From: Corbicula japonica
Lineage: Eukaryota > Mollusca > Bivalvia > Venerida > Cyrenidae
Length of the DNA: 64,000 nt
Direction of reading: 5' to 3'
Assembly: GCA_038501625.1 (NCBI GenBank)
Contig: JAZAYU010000012.1
Location: forward strand, 6,820,001-6,884,000
The position numbers were made by a program, and so were the translations under genes. The notes under the pieces are model-generated. The model was not told the DNA's origin. It saw nothing but the letters and a program-made list of their open reading frames with translations, and searched no databases. Below, one piece after another: positions 22,055 through 33,052 of this stretch (positions are counted from its first letter, which is position 1; each line of letters starts with the position of its first letter).

Positions 22055-22059
22055 CCTTG

Positions 22060-22127
22060 TGGCAGCTGATCTGGATCTACACTGGTTGCACACACAATAA
22101 AACCTTAATTATATGGAGTAGGGTTAA
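22060..22127. mobile_element. TTAA MITE, right-end fragment
   Basis: ggcagctgatctggatctac and actggttgcacacacaataa, ending GGAGTAGGGTTAA near 22126. It directly follows the 350-bp element. Confidence 0.65.
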
Positions 22128-22322
22128 TCCTTTGATTTTTGCTTCATCATAGCATCACTATACTTTTTTTCCCTTCTTTAGTAGGGCCCTAGGGGCCATC
22201 TACTGGTGCCTTTAAGTAAGAAAATTTCTTTAAAATCATGCTGTCTTCCCTAAAAAGTAATTTGTATTTATCAGATTTGTTCATGAATTTCCCCTTTATA
22301 GAAGAAATCACACTATTTTCCC

Positions 22323-23005
22323 CAACATACATTATAGGGCCAATATATATGTGGGTTTTATCACATGTGCAAAGAGTGTATACCGTATATTCCCTATTAA
22401 ACGCCCCCAGGGGCGTTACATTTTGCAAAGGGGGGTGTTTAATAGAGACCAACTATTGACAAAATGTAGTTTTCAATAATTGTGTTATTTTTTAATAAAT
22501 AACCGTAGGAAACAATTTTGTCATTTTCCTATAACTTATTTTTAAAAAACTTAACCTGAAATGAAATTTTTCACACCGAAATGATGAAATGTATTCATTT
22601 GGATTAATGCTGAGATATTAAAGATTGTCATGTCATTGTAAGTCACTCGTTTACTTTTGAAAAAAGACTGGGGGGGCGTTTATTAGGGGAGGGGCGTTTA
22701 ATAGGGAATATACGGTAATTTATCTAGATCAGCTACAGGACTTTTTTTCATTGCCAAGGAAAGAGGTCCATGCCCTATAATTTTGGGGAAAATAATGTGA
22801 ATTTTTTCTGTGAAGGAAAAATAAAAACCGAATTTGCACATCCATGCTGTCTGATTGAATCTACACTGGCCACTTTTTGGTCAGAATCAACCCAAAGAAC
22901 CAAAAAGCAAACAGCATAGATCCTGATCAGACAGCAAAAATGTGCCGGTTGCTCTGGATCTACACTGTTTGCCCGTAGATTTCCAACAAGTCCATTGGAT
23001 TAAAG
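22323..23005. mobile_element. TTAA MITE, multiply interrupted
   Basis: Pieces of the family at about 22352-22380 (ttatcacatgtgcaaagagtgta), 22722-22740 and 22832-23005 (ccatgctgtctgattg ... gatcctgatcagacagcaaa ... tacactgtttgcccgtag). They are separated by the element at 22381-22717 and by a decayed GGGCTT-type segment near 22740-22830. Confidence 0.6.
22381..22717. mobile_element. MITE with 27-bp TIR TACCGTATATTCCC
   Basis: A perfect ~27-bp terminal inverted repeat starts TACCGTATATTCCCTATTAA at the left, with its complement ending at 22717. It lies inside a TTAA MITE copy, after agtgta. A TA duplication is possible but cannot be told from the terminal bases. Confidence 0.82.
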
Positions 23006-23291
23006 GCTTAAGTAAATATTTGTTGTTCTACATATAATACTGAGATCAGTTAACAGAATGCTTTTAACTATCATGTAAATAGACATAAGTTGATCTCTGA
23101 AAGCCACTGAACATGATAAATATGAAAATATTTATTCATGAGCAGTAATGAATGGAACATGAAACTTATATATTGTGACTTTCAATAATGACACTGTGAT
23201 TTGGGAAATGTAGTGATAGGCTTATTTAGGCACGCCACGGGGAAAGGTACATTCAGTCATATTTTGTGATATTTTAGTTTTACTATGTTTT

Positions 23292-23393
23292 AGATATCTT
23301 AGTTTAAGACCTTATTCTGATGGTCAGATATCTTAGTTTAAGACCTTATTCTGATGGTCAGAAATCTTAGTTTAAGACCTTATTCTGATGTCC
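23292..23393. repeat. 34-bp tandem repeat, three copies
   Basis: Three near-identical units containing atcttagtttaagacctt and attctgatggtcag, differing by one base in the third. Confidence 0.9.
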
Positions 23394-23511
23394 TTCAAAT
23401 CAAGTTTAATAAAATAACTGCTTAAACATTTCTTTCTAAAGACCAATGTTGCATCTGTGTAGTCAGATCAAGGTCTACACCATTTGCTGATAAGACTTTA
23501 TGAAGTATAGA

Positions 23512-23718
23512 CTGTAGTATCATTTAATTTCGCGTGGATCAAATTTCGCACGAATAACATAAGTGACATTTTCACGAGGGCTAAAATTCGCGCACTTGTA
23601 TTATTCTTATAAGACTAGATATTGCATGGTTTGATTTCGCTAGGATTTGATTTCGCGCACTAACTCTAGTGCGAAATACGCGAAAATTCAACCACCGCGA
23701 AATATAATGATACTACAG
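23512..23718. mobile_element. CTGTAGTATCATT MITE, 207 bp
   Basis: Ends CTGTAGTATCATTTAATTTC and its near complement ATATAATGATACTACAG, with several TTTCGCG/CGCGAAA motifs inside. Similar ends occur near 16985 and near 63645. Confidence 0.78.
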
Positions 23719-23720
23719 TA

Positions 23721-23936
23721 AGGGTTTTATCACATGTGCAGCCAGTGTAGATCCTGATCAGCTGGCAAATCCATGCCGTCTGGTCAGGACTTACCTTGTC
23801 CCCGTTTCGGTCAGAAATAATCAAATGAATCTAACAGCGAACAGTTTAGATCCTGATCTGATGGCACAGATGTGGTGGGTGATTTGGAACAACACTATTA
23901 TGTTATAAAAGTCACATCTGTAGAGTAAAGGATTAA
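23721..23936. mobile_element. TTAA MITE, diverged copy
   Basis: agggttttatcacatgtgca, cagtgtagatcctgatcagc, gtttagatcctgatctgatg, ending AGGATTAA at 23936. Confidence 0.8.
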
Positions 23937-24240
23937 TTTCTGATCAAGATCTACACCTTTCAATAAAATTGCCGGCCAATTTGAAATTTCTGTAAAACAC
24001 CCCTATTTACGATGAATGGACTTGCTTATTTTAAATGAAAGTGAAGTCCAATAAATTTAAGAGGGTTAAGGGTTTATACAACATAGACACAACATTGAAC
24101 ATACCTCAGCAAATGTCTTAAGATAAATCAATAGAAGATTTGTATCTTCTGGTAATGTTAAGAAAGCAGAATCATATTTAATGGTTTGACATCTTGGTTT
24201 TCTGAATGACATGATTAGAGACAGACTGTTTCTGTTTTAG
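23937..24240. other. Upstream of the TBC1D4-like exon
   Basis: No clear promoter elements. A polypyrimidine stretch CTGTTTCTGTTTTAG ends at 24240 and looks like a splice acceptor, so transcription probably starts further upstream. Confidence 0.45.
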
Positions 24241-24292
24241 GTATCAGGATTGTAAATGTAGTGACGATTATCAACACGATCCTCCGTTAAAC
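24241..24292 (+). other. Probable 5' end of the first TBC1D4-like coding exon
   Basis: Between the acceptor-like CTGTTTCTGTTTTAG (ending 24240) and the ATG at 24293, the frame of the exon stays open back to the acceptor, reading D-C-K-C-S-D-D-Y-Q-H-D-P-P-L-N just before M-S-A-S. It is either 5' UTR or coding sequence continued from a further upstream exon; the sequence does not decide. Confidence 0.5.
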
Positions 24293-24892
24293 ATGTCTGC
24301 GTCAGAGGTAACGTCGGTCTGCCCAATCTGCGGCTCACCTGAGGTCGTACATTCTTGCACAGCTTACATGGAGGCTCAATCTCATAAAGAACGGGTTTCC
24401 TGTAACCATGGTAACCAGGAAGACGGAACTAGTGGGTCAGTTGTTGAGGATGTGATTTTACCTGAACGAGAGAAACAAACGGAAGAAGATCAGATTTCTA
24501 GTAACAGCAGTGATACTGTTGTCAGTGACATAAGAGATACGGACAATGTTTCAGAAAGTACAGACTTTCCAAAATACGTAGTGATATACTTGGGTAGTTC
24601 ATTCTTAGACCGTCGCTTCCCTCCCCAGACTGCAATGCCTTGGGTTATGGGTGAGGTGAGACGAAGCAGGGACACGTTTAAAGAAGTTCAGCTTCAGGTT
24701 CACAAAGGTACACTGAAAGCTGTAGCTTACGAAGGATTGGAGCAGATCGAGACTGTTTTTGAGCATAAAATGAGCATGTTGTCACGATTTGCCAAAACTC
24801 ATCAAGATCCGAAATGTTTTGCCTACCTGCGACGACAGAGTCTGTACAGTGACTATGAGTGTCATGTTTTTCTGGCACATGATGAAATTTTG
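24293..24892 (+). CDS. TBC1D4: TBC1D4/TBC1D1-like Rab-GAP, N-terminal exon with first PTB domain
   Basis: 200 codons from the ATG to the donor ATTTTG|GTAAGT, phase 0. Residues 1-90 are low-similarity and include C-P-I-C-G and several Cys/His. Residues about 93-200 form most of the first PTB (PID) domain: Y-L-G-S-S-F-L-D-R-R, M-P-W-V-M-G-E-V-R-R, F-E-H-K, S-R-F-A-K, F-A-Y-L and C-H-V-F match the human AS160 pattern YVGGSCLDHR, LPWLMAEIRR, FEHK, SRFIHN, FAYL, CHVF. The family is a Rab GTPase-activating protein that, in vertebrates, restrains GLUT4 vesicle traffic until phosphorylated by Akt or AMPK. The next exon at 50198 continues the domain (DEIL-VPELFQSIRG against human QVPDVISSIRQ). The single ancestral gene precedes the TBC1D1/TBC1D4 split; TBC1D4 is used because of linkage to UCHL3. 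Confidence 0.92.
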
Positions 24893-25390
24893 GTAAGTAT
24901 TTTTGTGTAGACATGTATATGATTATAAATGTAATGGTTATTTTCCTGCTAAGGGTCAGGGATTCAGGGTTGGCTTATGTTTTGGTAACTCCTTTAAATG
25001 TTTTTAGACTTGAGGGAGAAGTTTATAGTTTTCCGCATGAAACACAATGGTATAAAAACTTATCCCTTTGCTCAGTGTATGGAGAAGTTATTGACCTTTA
25101 TGATACTAAAGTATCATTTATTTGGACGGAACAAATTTGCATGTGAAACACACAAATGACAAATTTGTGGGGCAATGAATTCACACAGCTGTATAAATCC
25201 AGTAAGACATGCTGTTAAATGGTTCAATTTTGCTTGGGTAGAATTTTACACAATAATGCTTGCGGGAAATATGGTAATCTTAACCCCTGCTCAAAATAAA
25301 GATACAACAGTACTATTTCAAGTCTTTTGCTAAGCAATTTTCTACTGTTCAAAAATCTTTTCTTGCCATATTAACCTAATATTCCATTTA

Positions 25391-25787
25391 CAGTCGAACC
25401 TGTTTTAGGCATCCACCCAAGGGAGTGACAAGAAGTGGCTGCTTAACACAGGCGGTTGTTTAAGACAGATAAAAAAAAGAACAAAATGTCAGTTTAGGAC
25501 GTATTCAAACTTGCTGTTTAACCTTTCCTGTATAGAAACGCCTTTATTGCTTGGGCGAACAGTTTAGATCCAGATCAGCTGACACATCCGTGCCGATCAG
25601 GATCTAAACTGTTCACTTTTTTAATTATTAGGTTATTTCTGACCAAAATGTGACCAGTGCAGATCCAGATCAGATGGCATGGCTGATCTACACTGGTCGC
25701 ACACAACCTAAAATTGCGCATATATCAAGGAAACGGTTAAGACATGTGGTTGCTGAATGCAGGTGGCTGCTAAGGCAGGTTCAACTG
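25391..25787. mobile_element. CAGTYGAACCTG MITE carrying a TTAA MITE
   Basis: Ends CAGTCGAACCTG and CAGGTTCAACTG, with TA at 25389-25390 and 25788-25789. The interior repeats 'gcaggtggctgctaagg'-type sequence. A TTAA MITE (25518-25740) is inserted in it. Related copies are at 42935-43323 and 53716-54122. Confidence 0.82.
25518..25740. mobile_element. TTAA MITE inserted in the CAGTYGAACCTG MITE
   Basis: TTAACCTTTCCTGTATAGAA to ATCAAGGAAACGGTTAA, with exact TTAA on both sides. The sister host element at 42935 keeps this site empty as gctgTTTAAgacaat. Confidence 0.92.
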
Positions 25788-26006
25788 TATATATTTTGTC
25801 AGCCTGTTCATCTGTGTTGTCTAGTTTGGACCTGATATGTTAACTTCCTGGTCAGAAATCAACTAATGAATGTAAAGGTGACGATCCTAGTCTTTAAGCC
25901 CATACTCCTTCAGTAACAAAGCTGTAGGAAAAAGGTTTGTTCATGTTTGCTAAATGAAGTGCAAGCATAAGGGTACATGTGTATTCCTGGATTCGTCCGT
26001 TACTGT

Positions 26007-26136
26007 GCCCAATGTTATAAAATTGAGCATGGAAACCAGTCTGAAATCTCAAGCATCTGACCAGTCGCCATTTCAGCCAGTCAGATTCTTGAGATTTGAG
26101 ACTGGTTTCTAATCTCAGCTTTATAACCTTCAGCCC
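26007..26136. mobile_element. AAGGTTATAAA foldback MITE
   Basis: GCCCAATGTTATAAAATTGA on the left and GCTTTATAACCTTCAGCCC on the right, with arms containing ggaaaccagtctgaaatctc and gagatttgagactggtttct. The central part is partly deleted. Confidence 0.85.
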
Positions 26137-26175
26137 TGGACACATTTACTAGTATAATGCTTTACTTCATATTAT

Positions 26176-26537
26176 AGGGGTTTTATCAGTGTGCAGCAAG
26201 TGTAAATAAGTAAATCAACCAGGGTTGAAGGTTATAAAGCTGAGATTGGAAACCAGTCTCAAATCTCAAGCATCTGATTGGCTGAAATGGCGACTGGTCG
26301 CCATTTCAGCCAATCAGATGCTTGAGATTTGAGACTGGTTTCCAATCTCAGCTTTATAACCTTCAGGCCAGAACATCTATGCCATCTGATCTTGATCTAC
26401 ACTGTTTGCTTATTAGCCAGAAAATCTAAAACAGTTTAGATCCTGATCAGACTGCATGGATGTGCTGGTTGATCTTGATCTGCAATCTGCATGGTCCATC
26501 CATGTGTTAAAAGTTGTATCAACGAAGTGAAGGGATA
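26176..26537. mobile_element. TTAA MITE split by the foldback MITE
   Basis: Left piece ttttatcagtgtgcagcaag then agtgtaaataagtaaatca, right piece from gaacatctatgccatctgat to aagtgaagggataatg. The foldback at 26221-26369 lies between 'atca' and 'gaacatc', inside the first hairpin. Confidence 0.75.
26221..26369. mobile_element. Foldback MITE with a 138-bp perfect palindrome
   Basis: From 26227 to 26364 two 68-base arms are exact reverse complements around the two bases TG: GAAGGTTATAAAGCTGAGAT at the outer left, ATGGCGAC|TG|GTCGCCAT at the centre and ATCTCAGCTTTATAACCTTC at the outer right. Outside lie AGGGTT and AGGCC. No coding capacity. Confidence 0.93.
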
Positions 26538-27482
26538 ATGACTTCAACCACTAGTGAAATTAAGGTAAGCAAATCAGGGCCACCTTTTAGTCCAGACATC
26601 CGGAAAGCTCCCAGACCAAAGAACCTGTCCGGTAAAATTTATGTTATCAGACCAAGTGACTCAGACAAAATTTTGAACTCATTATACCTGCTCATTCCTT
26701 TTCATTATGTTTCAGTCCGACAGAATTTGTTTCATTCAAATTTTTGAAACTTTTTTAAACTCTCGGAAAGTCTGCTAGTCCTCTTGCAATGTCTTCAAAC
26801 AAAGAAATATTGTCCATAATTTTAAAAGAGCATCACAACTTGTGCTTGAAAATTCATCTTGTTTTCATTCATTATTTACTATGAATTTATTTTCTTCTTT
26901 GCTTGATATATTTTCTGCTTTCTACACATTACATGTACTTTTCATGTAAAATTTTGAATAAAGCTCATTTTACCCTGTTCATAATTTTTTTCATCGGTCA
27001 AAATTGTATGTTTGTTGTTCACACCAAAACCCTATTTTTTATGTTTTATGTTTTAAATTTTTTTTCGCTTTACTTTCGAGTATCATTGATTTCCTTATAA
27101 TATAACCATTTTATTTCCTTGAGAATTTAAGCTTAGAAACCATTAAATTGCAAAAAATTTAAAATGTTACTTAGTATTTTCTTCCTTCTATTCATAGTGT
27201 ATATTGATTTTGAGGGTGTTTGAAACTTGTTATTAATTAAGGCATAGTTAGGAAACCATAGAAATGTTTCTGTCTGGCAAAATAGCTTGAGAAAAAAAAG
27301 ACCACTGATGACTGTATTAAAGTACATGCTTTGTTGCAAGTAGGGCAGGTTATGGTCATAATGACCTAACCGCTTTGTTGCAAGTTGATCAGTTTTTGGT
27401 CATAATGACATATGAATTAATAACCCCCACGAAATAATAAATTTTTGTAAAAATAAAGCCCTTTGCTATATAGATAATGATT
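26538..27482. other. TBC1D4 intron 1, no recognisable feature
   Basis: AT-rich intron. Small open frames on both strands have no family resemblance. Confidence 0.5.
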
Positions 27483-27664
27483 TTATTGCATGGATGAACA
27501 TCTGTGCTGTCTGATCTGGATCTACACTGATTTCTTCATGGTCAAAATTTACCTAATGAATCTAAAAGCAGACTGTGTAGATACTGATCGGATGGCACAG
27601 ATATGTCAGCTGATCTGGATCTACACTGGTTGCACATTCAATAAAAGGCATATCTATTCTATTA
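27483..27664. mobile_element. TTAA MITE, truncated copy
   Basis: Starts within the first hairpin (gatgaacatctgtgctgtct) and runs through gtgtagatactgatcggatg to gcatatctattctattaagg. Confidence 0.75.
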
Positions 27665-27742
27665 AGGGTGAAGAATACCCCAAAAATGTTGTTTTATAGA
27701 AAACCACGTAGCTTATATATAAATAAAAAGTTACAGAACTCA

Positions 27743-28402
27743 AAGGTTCACTTTAGCTTAGAGATTATTTAGATCATGAATTAAAAAAAAGAGTAATATA
27801 AGCATATCAGGAATTGCCACATTCAGAAGACACAACCTCCCCACACAGCCAAGAAGAAGGGGAAGAGGGAGAGCATGGTTTATAAAATGACCAATTTCAA
27901 AACAGACACCACAAACGATTAACAAAAAGAAGACTTTAGGGGTTACTGCCCTGGAACAGTCAGTGGCAAAACAATTTGCCACTGGGGGTTTAAACCATGT
28001 TCTAGGGTGCACCAACCTCACACTTGCTCAAGCAGGTTCTCGTATCAACAAACAAGTGTCTTGGTGAAATAATTCCAACCCACCCATCAGCTCAACAATG
28101 TTGTATGCAAAAGCACACAAACATATACAACATAAGAAGCTAATTGCATTGCAAAGCCAAAGGGGTGGGTACTCAATGATCTTACTTAGACCAGAGCCCC
28201 TGGAGTTAAATCTGCAAGAACAAGATGAAAGGGATAAAAAAAAACCCGAGCTTCTAGGTCCTTTTAAGAAAAGATTTCCCCATAAACCTTCATAAACTCT
28301 TAAACTCCTGCCACCGTCAAAGGTTTATTTTAGCTTAGAGATTATCTAGATCATGGATTCAATGGTTCACTTAAGCTTAGAGATTATTTAGATCATGAAT
28401 TA
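27743..28402. repeat. ~40-bp 'AGCTTAGAGATTATTTAGATC' units around a unique block
   Basis: Units reading ggttcacttTAGCTTAGAGATT ATTTAGATCATGAATT occur at 27745-27782, 28320-28357 and 28362-28402, and again at 29512-29622. Between the first two lies a ~535-bp block, 27783-28318, with several short open frames and no recognised domain, possibly an insertion into the array. Confidence 0.65.
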
Positions 28403-28419
28403 TAGGTTGAATCAAAGTA

Positions 28420-29511
28420 AATCCAATTCCCATAGACCTCAATGTTAAAATCTCAATATTCAATGTACATTTAACATGATGTCTTTCATCTTAATTTCTA
28501 GACAACTCTATATTGCCGTGAAGATCTACATTTCATCTATTCAAAAACACACAGGAAATAGGAGTCAACATACTTGTAAGAAAATTACTGATCTCTGACC
28601 GAACAGACCCTATTTTAAACGCGGTATAGCAATTCGGTGCCAAAAATATACATCCGCTGATTCTGAACTAGTTCGCCGCTACCAAACAAGATATAGACTT
28701 GAAATTGCTTTCATTTATTTTCCTGACATGTTGTTTCTGTAGTCTCAATAATTCGACTGCAAGCACCGACCCATTATCATACGGACGTTTTCGTTGTCTG
28801 TCCTTTACGTCTCAAGCAGTTACGATCAAAACTGTGGTGGAAATCGACCCGATTTAAATTCTTTTTATTTTCACTCCCACGTGAAAATTTCAACACTGGT
28901 ATGTCAAATATCGTTATAAAACATAAATAATGATAAAAGTAACAATAAAATGAACGAATAATCCACAAAATAACTTGTTAAACCTACCACAGCATATGCC
29001 ATTTACACGGTGAAAATTATCGATAAACGCGAGTCAGATAAACTTTATGCGGTGTAATCGACATGGGTGGAGGTTTATAACAGTTTTGCATAAAAAACGA
29101 AAATGTTTCTTATAAAGGATTACATATATTGATTCTACTTGAATGGGCTTCTCAGGTATGTAATTTTTTTAAAAAATAAATATGGTTTAAGATGCTTTAT
29201 GAAGCCGGCAAAAGTTGCGATTCATTTTCCGATCGGTGGCATATAGAAATAGAAGGAAAATTTTCCGCATTGATCTGAACAGTAACTGGGTTGTGCGCGA
29301 AGAGCGACCATCGTATATATATAGAAAAGCTCTTATTGCGCACAAATAGTTGGGCTAGTTGTTTCTGCAAACAAGTAAAAAACAGGCCGATTTCTAACGG
29401 TTAAGAGGCCTCCAGATGAAGAGAAAAAATATCATTTATTAAAATGGACTTCATTCGAATGGACCACGGAGGGATACAGCGTGATTTGGTGTTATTCAAC
29501 CTATAAAGGAT
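28420..29511. other. Intron segment with TATA-like and CpG-containing stretch
   Basis: Around 29285-29345 the sequence reads gttgtgcgcgaagagcgacc, then a TATATATATAGAAAAGC stretch and gcgcac. It has more CpG than its surroundings. There is no coding exon I can defend downstream. Confidence 0.3.
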
Positions 29512-29640
29512 CATTAGCTTAAAGATTATTTAAGTCATGAATTCAATGTTTACTTTAGCTTAGAGATTATTAAAGTTATGAATTCAAAGGTTCACATTAG
29601 CTAAATTATTATTTATATCATGTGACTACCATCCTTTAAA
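29512..29640. repeat. Second block of the ~40-bp AGCTTAGAGATT repeat
   Basis: Three diverged units (attagcttaaagattattta, tttagcttagagattattaa, acattagctaaattattatt). Confidence 0.65.
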
Positions 29641-30095
29641 TAAGTATATTAAAAATCTATTTAATGGCAAAACACAAATAGCATATATAAAATAATATAC
29701 ACCCACAGGCTCTTTGGTATTTTTACTGCCTAATTGCGATATGGTGACAATTCTGTCTTGCCAATAATGGAAGTCTGCTGGTAAATCAATGTGAAAATAA
29801 GAGGAACACAGAGCTAATCATTCTTATATATCTTCAGAAGCTCGCTGATGACCTTTTTGCATATCTTTCCATTTCAGAATATTTACATAAGTTATTATAG
29901 TGAAGATGTATTAAGGGCTTGCCACACTCCTCCCAATCCTGTTCATCGATAAAAAGATAAGCCCTTAAGCAGTTTGCTCAGCATCAGCTGTAAATGTAAA
30001 AACTTTTGGTAAACAATTGTGCCCAAAAGATAGTGTTTTTGTCAAACAGTTGTACCTAAAAGATACACTGGCTGTCAATAGAAAGTTACTACCAG

Positions 30096-30282
30096 CAGGG
30101 TTTCCACTAGCTGCTGAATCTCAAGGGTCATTTTGTCCATTTTTTTAAGGGTTTTTCTCAACTTTAAGCCAAAAATACCCCTAATTCAAGGAAAAAATGA
30201 CCCTTCAGCTAAAATCCTAGGGGTCCAAATAAGGCTTTCTGGAAATTTTAAGGGTCATCTCCCGGGTCAAATGGAACCCCTG
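30096..30282. mobile_element. CAGGGTTTCCAC MITE, 187 bp, 6-bp TSD
   Basis: Ends CAGGGTTTCCAC and ATGGAACCCCTG, flanked by TACCAG at 30090-30095 and 30283-30288. The interior repeats AAGGGTCATTTT-type blocks. Confidence 0.8.
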
Positions 30283-30316
30283 TACCAGCTTAAAATGTTT
30301 GATAAAATATAAATAG

Positions 30317-31286
30317 TAGGGATGGGGCCGAATGTTCGAATATTCGGTTTGACAACGAATATTCGAATGGGATTTTAGGATTCGAATATTCGAGATTTTT
30401 AATATAAGTATGCTCTGATCCAAAAAGAATGTTGGATTTAAAATACTGGGGTTGTCCGTAATAAAATGCGTCATACAGGCCCATAGACCACTTACAAGTA
30501 GGTAAATACAGCCCTTTCAAAAAATTACACGAACATTAATTGATCTTTTGTTCTCAAGGTTGAGCAGGGGGTAAACATCTTTTTCTCTGCCTAATTGTCG
30601 CATCAACCAAAATTGCAGGTGTACTGAATTGTTATAAAAACAAAGTGTCACAGCAGGTGTTGTTGTATAGGCCCTATTATTGGACTGCTTGCTTACTAGG
30701 GCGATGGATTAAAGCCTGTTTATTGTCACCCGCGGTGCTAATTGGCAAGTTGACAGTTTGTTTTTCTTGCGATCACATTATAGATTATCGATATTTTCAT
30801 CTGTCTTTTATGGGAAAAATTAGTAAATGAAATGCGACAATTATAAATCACGTGTGTTGAAATATAGACAAAATTGTTTCAATGTCTGTTTAATTTGGTT
30901 TTTCGTCTGAGCTATGTCATTCCATAAAATAGAATACAGTCTTCTTAAGTGTTCGTGCTGATCTAAATTTAGATTGCATCTCGGACTGCTGACATCAGCG
31001 TCAGAGTCTATTCTTAAGTATCATATTCTATCCGTAAATAACAACACACATTACTAGTTTTGATTCAAACTTCTTTACTCAAGCCGTACATATTAATGAA
31101 TGAACAGCAAATACTGATACGATAACAATTATCAAATGTAACATATTTCGGATATTAAGAAAATTCGGACACATTTAGTTTCTGAACATTCTGTCTAAAC
31201 TCAGGTAAAAGTCGAATAAAATTCGAATATTCGAATATGTCTGGCGAATATTCGAATAGGGATTTTGGTATTCGATCCCATCCCTA
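30317..31286. mobile_element. hAT-like non-autonomous element, 970 bp, 8-bp TSD
   Basis: Ends TAGGGATGGGGCCGAAT and ATTCGATCCCATCCCTA. ATAAATAG is duplicated exactly at 30309-30316 and 31287-31294. Both subterminal regions carry repeated ATTCGAATATTCG palindromes. No transposase frame. TAGGGATGGG-type ends with 8-bp duplications are typical of the hAT superfamily. Confidence 0.88.
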
Positions 31287-31449
31287 ATAAATAGTTTTTA
31301 TGAATTTAACTTTTTACTAATGGGGGAATTTGACACAAGCTCTTATATAAGAAATAACTCAATCAGAAAGCATGATTTATTATGCTTTCAGTAAGGGTTG
31401 CAAAATGTCTTGAAGACGCTGTAACAGTTTAACTGAACAGGATACCACA

Positions 31450-31684
31450 TTAACCCTTTCCTCCATTATTGGCATTTTTATGCATGTGCGACCAGTGTAG
31501 ATCCAGATCAGCTGGCACATCCGTGCCGTCTGATCAGGATCTGCACTGGTTGCATTCTGGTGAGAAATAACCTTATGAACGCAAACAGTTTAGATCCTGA
31601 TCAGAGGCCAAGGATGTGCCGGCTGATCTGGATCTAAACTGTTCGCCCACGCAATAAAGGTGTATCTATGGAGGAAAGGGTTAA
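31450..31684. mobile_element. TTAA MITE, full-length copy
   Basis: TTAACCCTTTCCTCCATTAT to TATGGAGGAAAGGGTTAA. One of the best-preserved copies: the two hairpins pair almost completely (ccgtgccgtctgatcagg, gccaaggatgtgccggct). Confidence 0.93.
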
Positions 31685-32801
31685 GTACACACCTATCTTC
31701 AGTAAAATATCTCTTACGCAGTATGTTAACACTTCCCATGACTTTTTAAACGCTTTTGTATACATAAAACAGCATTCGAACTCTTAAAAAATTACGGCAA
31801 TCTTCATGTACTTTTGCGATTTTATAGGTGACAATCTGATTGGTTCAGAATGGTGTTGATAACAGCAATTTTTAGTGACTGGTAGCATCGCATTGTTCAG
31901 GAGTTGAATTTTATCAGATTGTTGATTGTTTGAAATGAAGACTTGTCTGGAGCCGGTCTATCATGCAAACTTGCTGATTCTTCTGTAATTTGTAGTATTT
32001 AGTGTTGATTGCCAACATACTTTGATTGGTTCTTTTATGAAACAATTAACATCTTTAAATTATCGGCCTGTATGAAGACAAAGAACAGTGAGGTATAAAC
32101 ATGACAGTTAATTGTCGTTTATCAGAATCTATCTCATACATGTCCAGTGCCTATATCAATACAATAAAATAATCAGAACAGGTCACATGAACATTACTAA
32201 TGATATTAGATCAAACGTTTGTTAAGTATATTTTAATCATTCAGATTTCAACTGTGCATAGGTATGTTAAGTTTATTTAGTTTACAGTTACGCGTACATG
32301 TAGTTGCTGTTGAACTTTGTTATATGATAAGATTTGTTTTAATGGAGTTGTTTGCAAGGAACATACATTTTATGAATATTAATGATTCAGAATATTCAAA
32401 TGACTAAATCCCTCTAGTAATTATCTCAAATATATAGCTCAAATTGATAAAATTATATTATTTCTACAGAGATTTCATTCACTTGACTCCCCCATTTAGA
32501 ATTTCAAGGGGACATAATCTGATCATTACGAGTCATGCATTGTATTCAGTGAAATTTAAGTACTTATAATCTATACAACTGCTTAACTTCATTTTAATTT
32601 ATTTTCAAGGGTCGGATAAATACTTAAAAATATTTATCTTTTCTCTTGCAAAATTATACCACTTTTCCTTAGTTCATGCCCCATGCTCAGTATTAGTTGG
32701 AGTCAAAGGTGAAAAAATTCAATTTTGCTTGCATCAAAATGCAAGAATCAGCATCAGTTTAAAACCCAGTATATACTATTTAATTTATTAAAATTGTTTT
32801 G
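31685..32801. other. TBC1D4 intron 1, no recognisable feature
   Basis: AT-rich intron; nothing bounded found. Confidence 0.5.
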
Positions 32802-32980
32802 TTAACCCTTTCCTGTATAGATACACCTTTATTGCTAGGGCTAACAGTTTAGATCCAGATCAGCCTGCACATCCGTGCCGTGTAATCAGGATCTAAACTG
32901 TTCGCTATTTGATTAATTAGGTTACGGCACGACACTGGTCGCACACGCGTAAAAATGCGTTTAAATCAAGAAAGGGTTAA
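32802..32980. mobile_element. TTAA MITE, internally deleted (179 bp)
   Basis: TTAACCCTTTCCTGTATAGA to TCAAGAAAGGGTTAA. The second hairpin is reduced to 'cggcacgacactggtcgc', but both ends are intact. Confidence 0.9.
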
Positions 32981-33052
32981 ACCACTTTCATTCAGGTCTC
33001 TTTATTTGTACATCAAAGTACCATCCAAGCACACAAAATATAACAAATGAGC

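Noticed and set aside
24893..25146. Continuation of the TBC1D4-like protein past 24892
   Set aside because: The frame meets a stop within a few codons of the GTAAGT donor, and family alignment resumes precisely at 50198.
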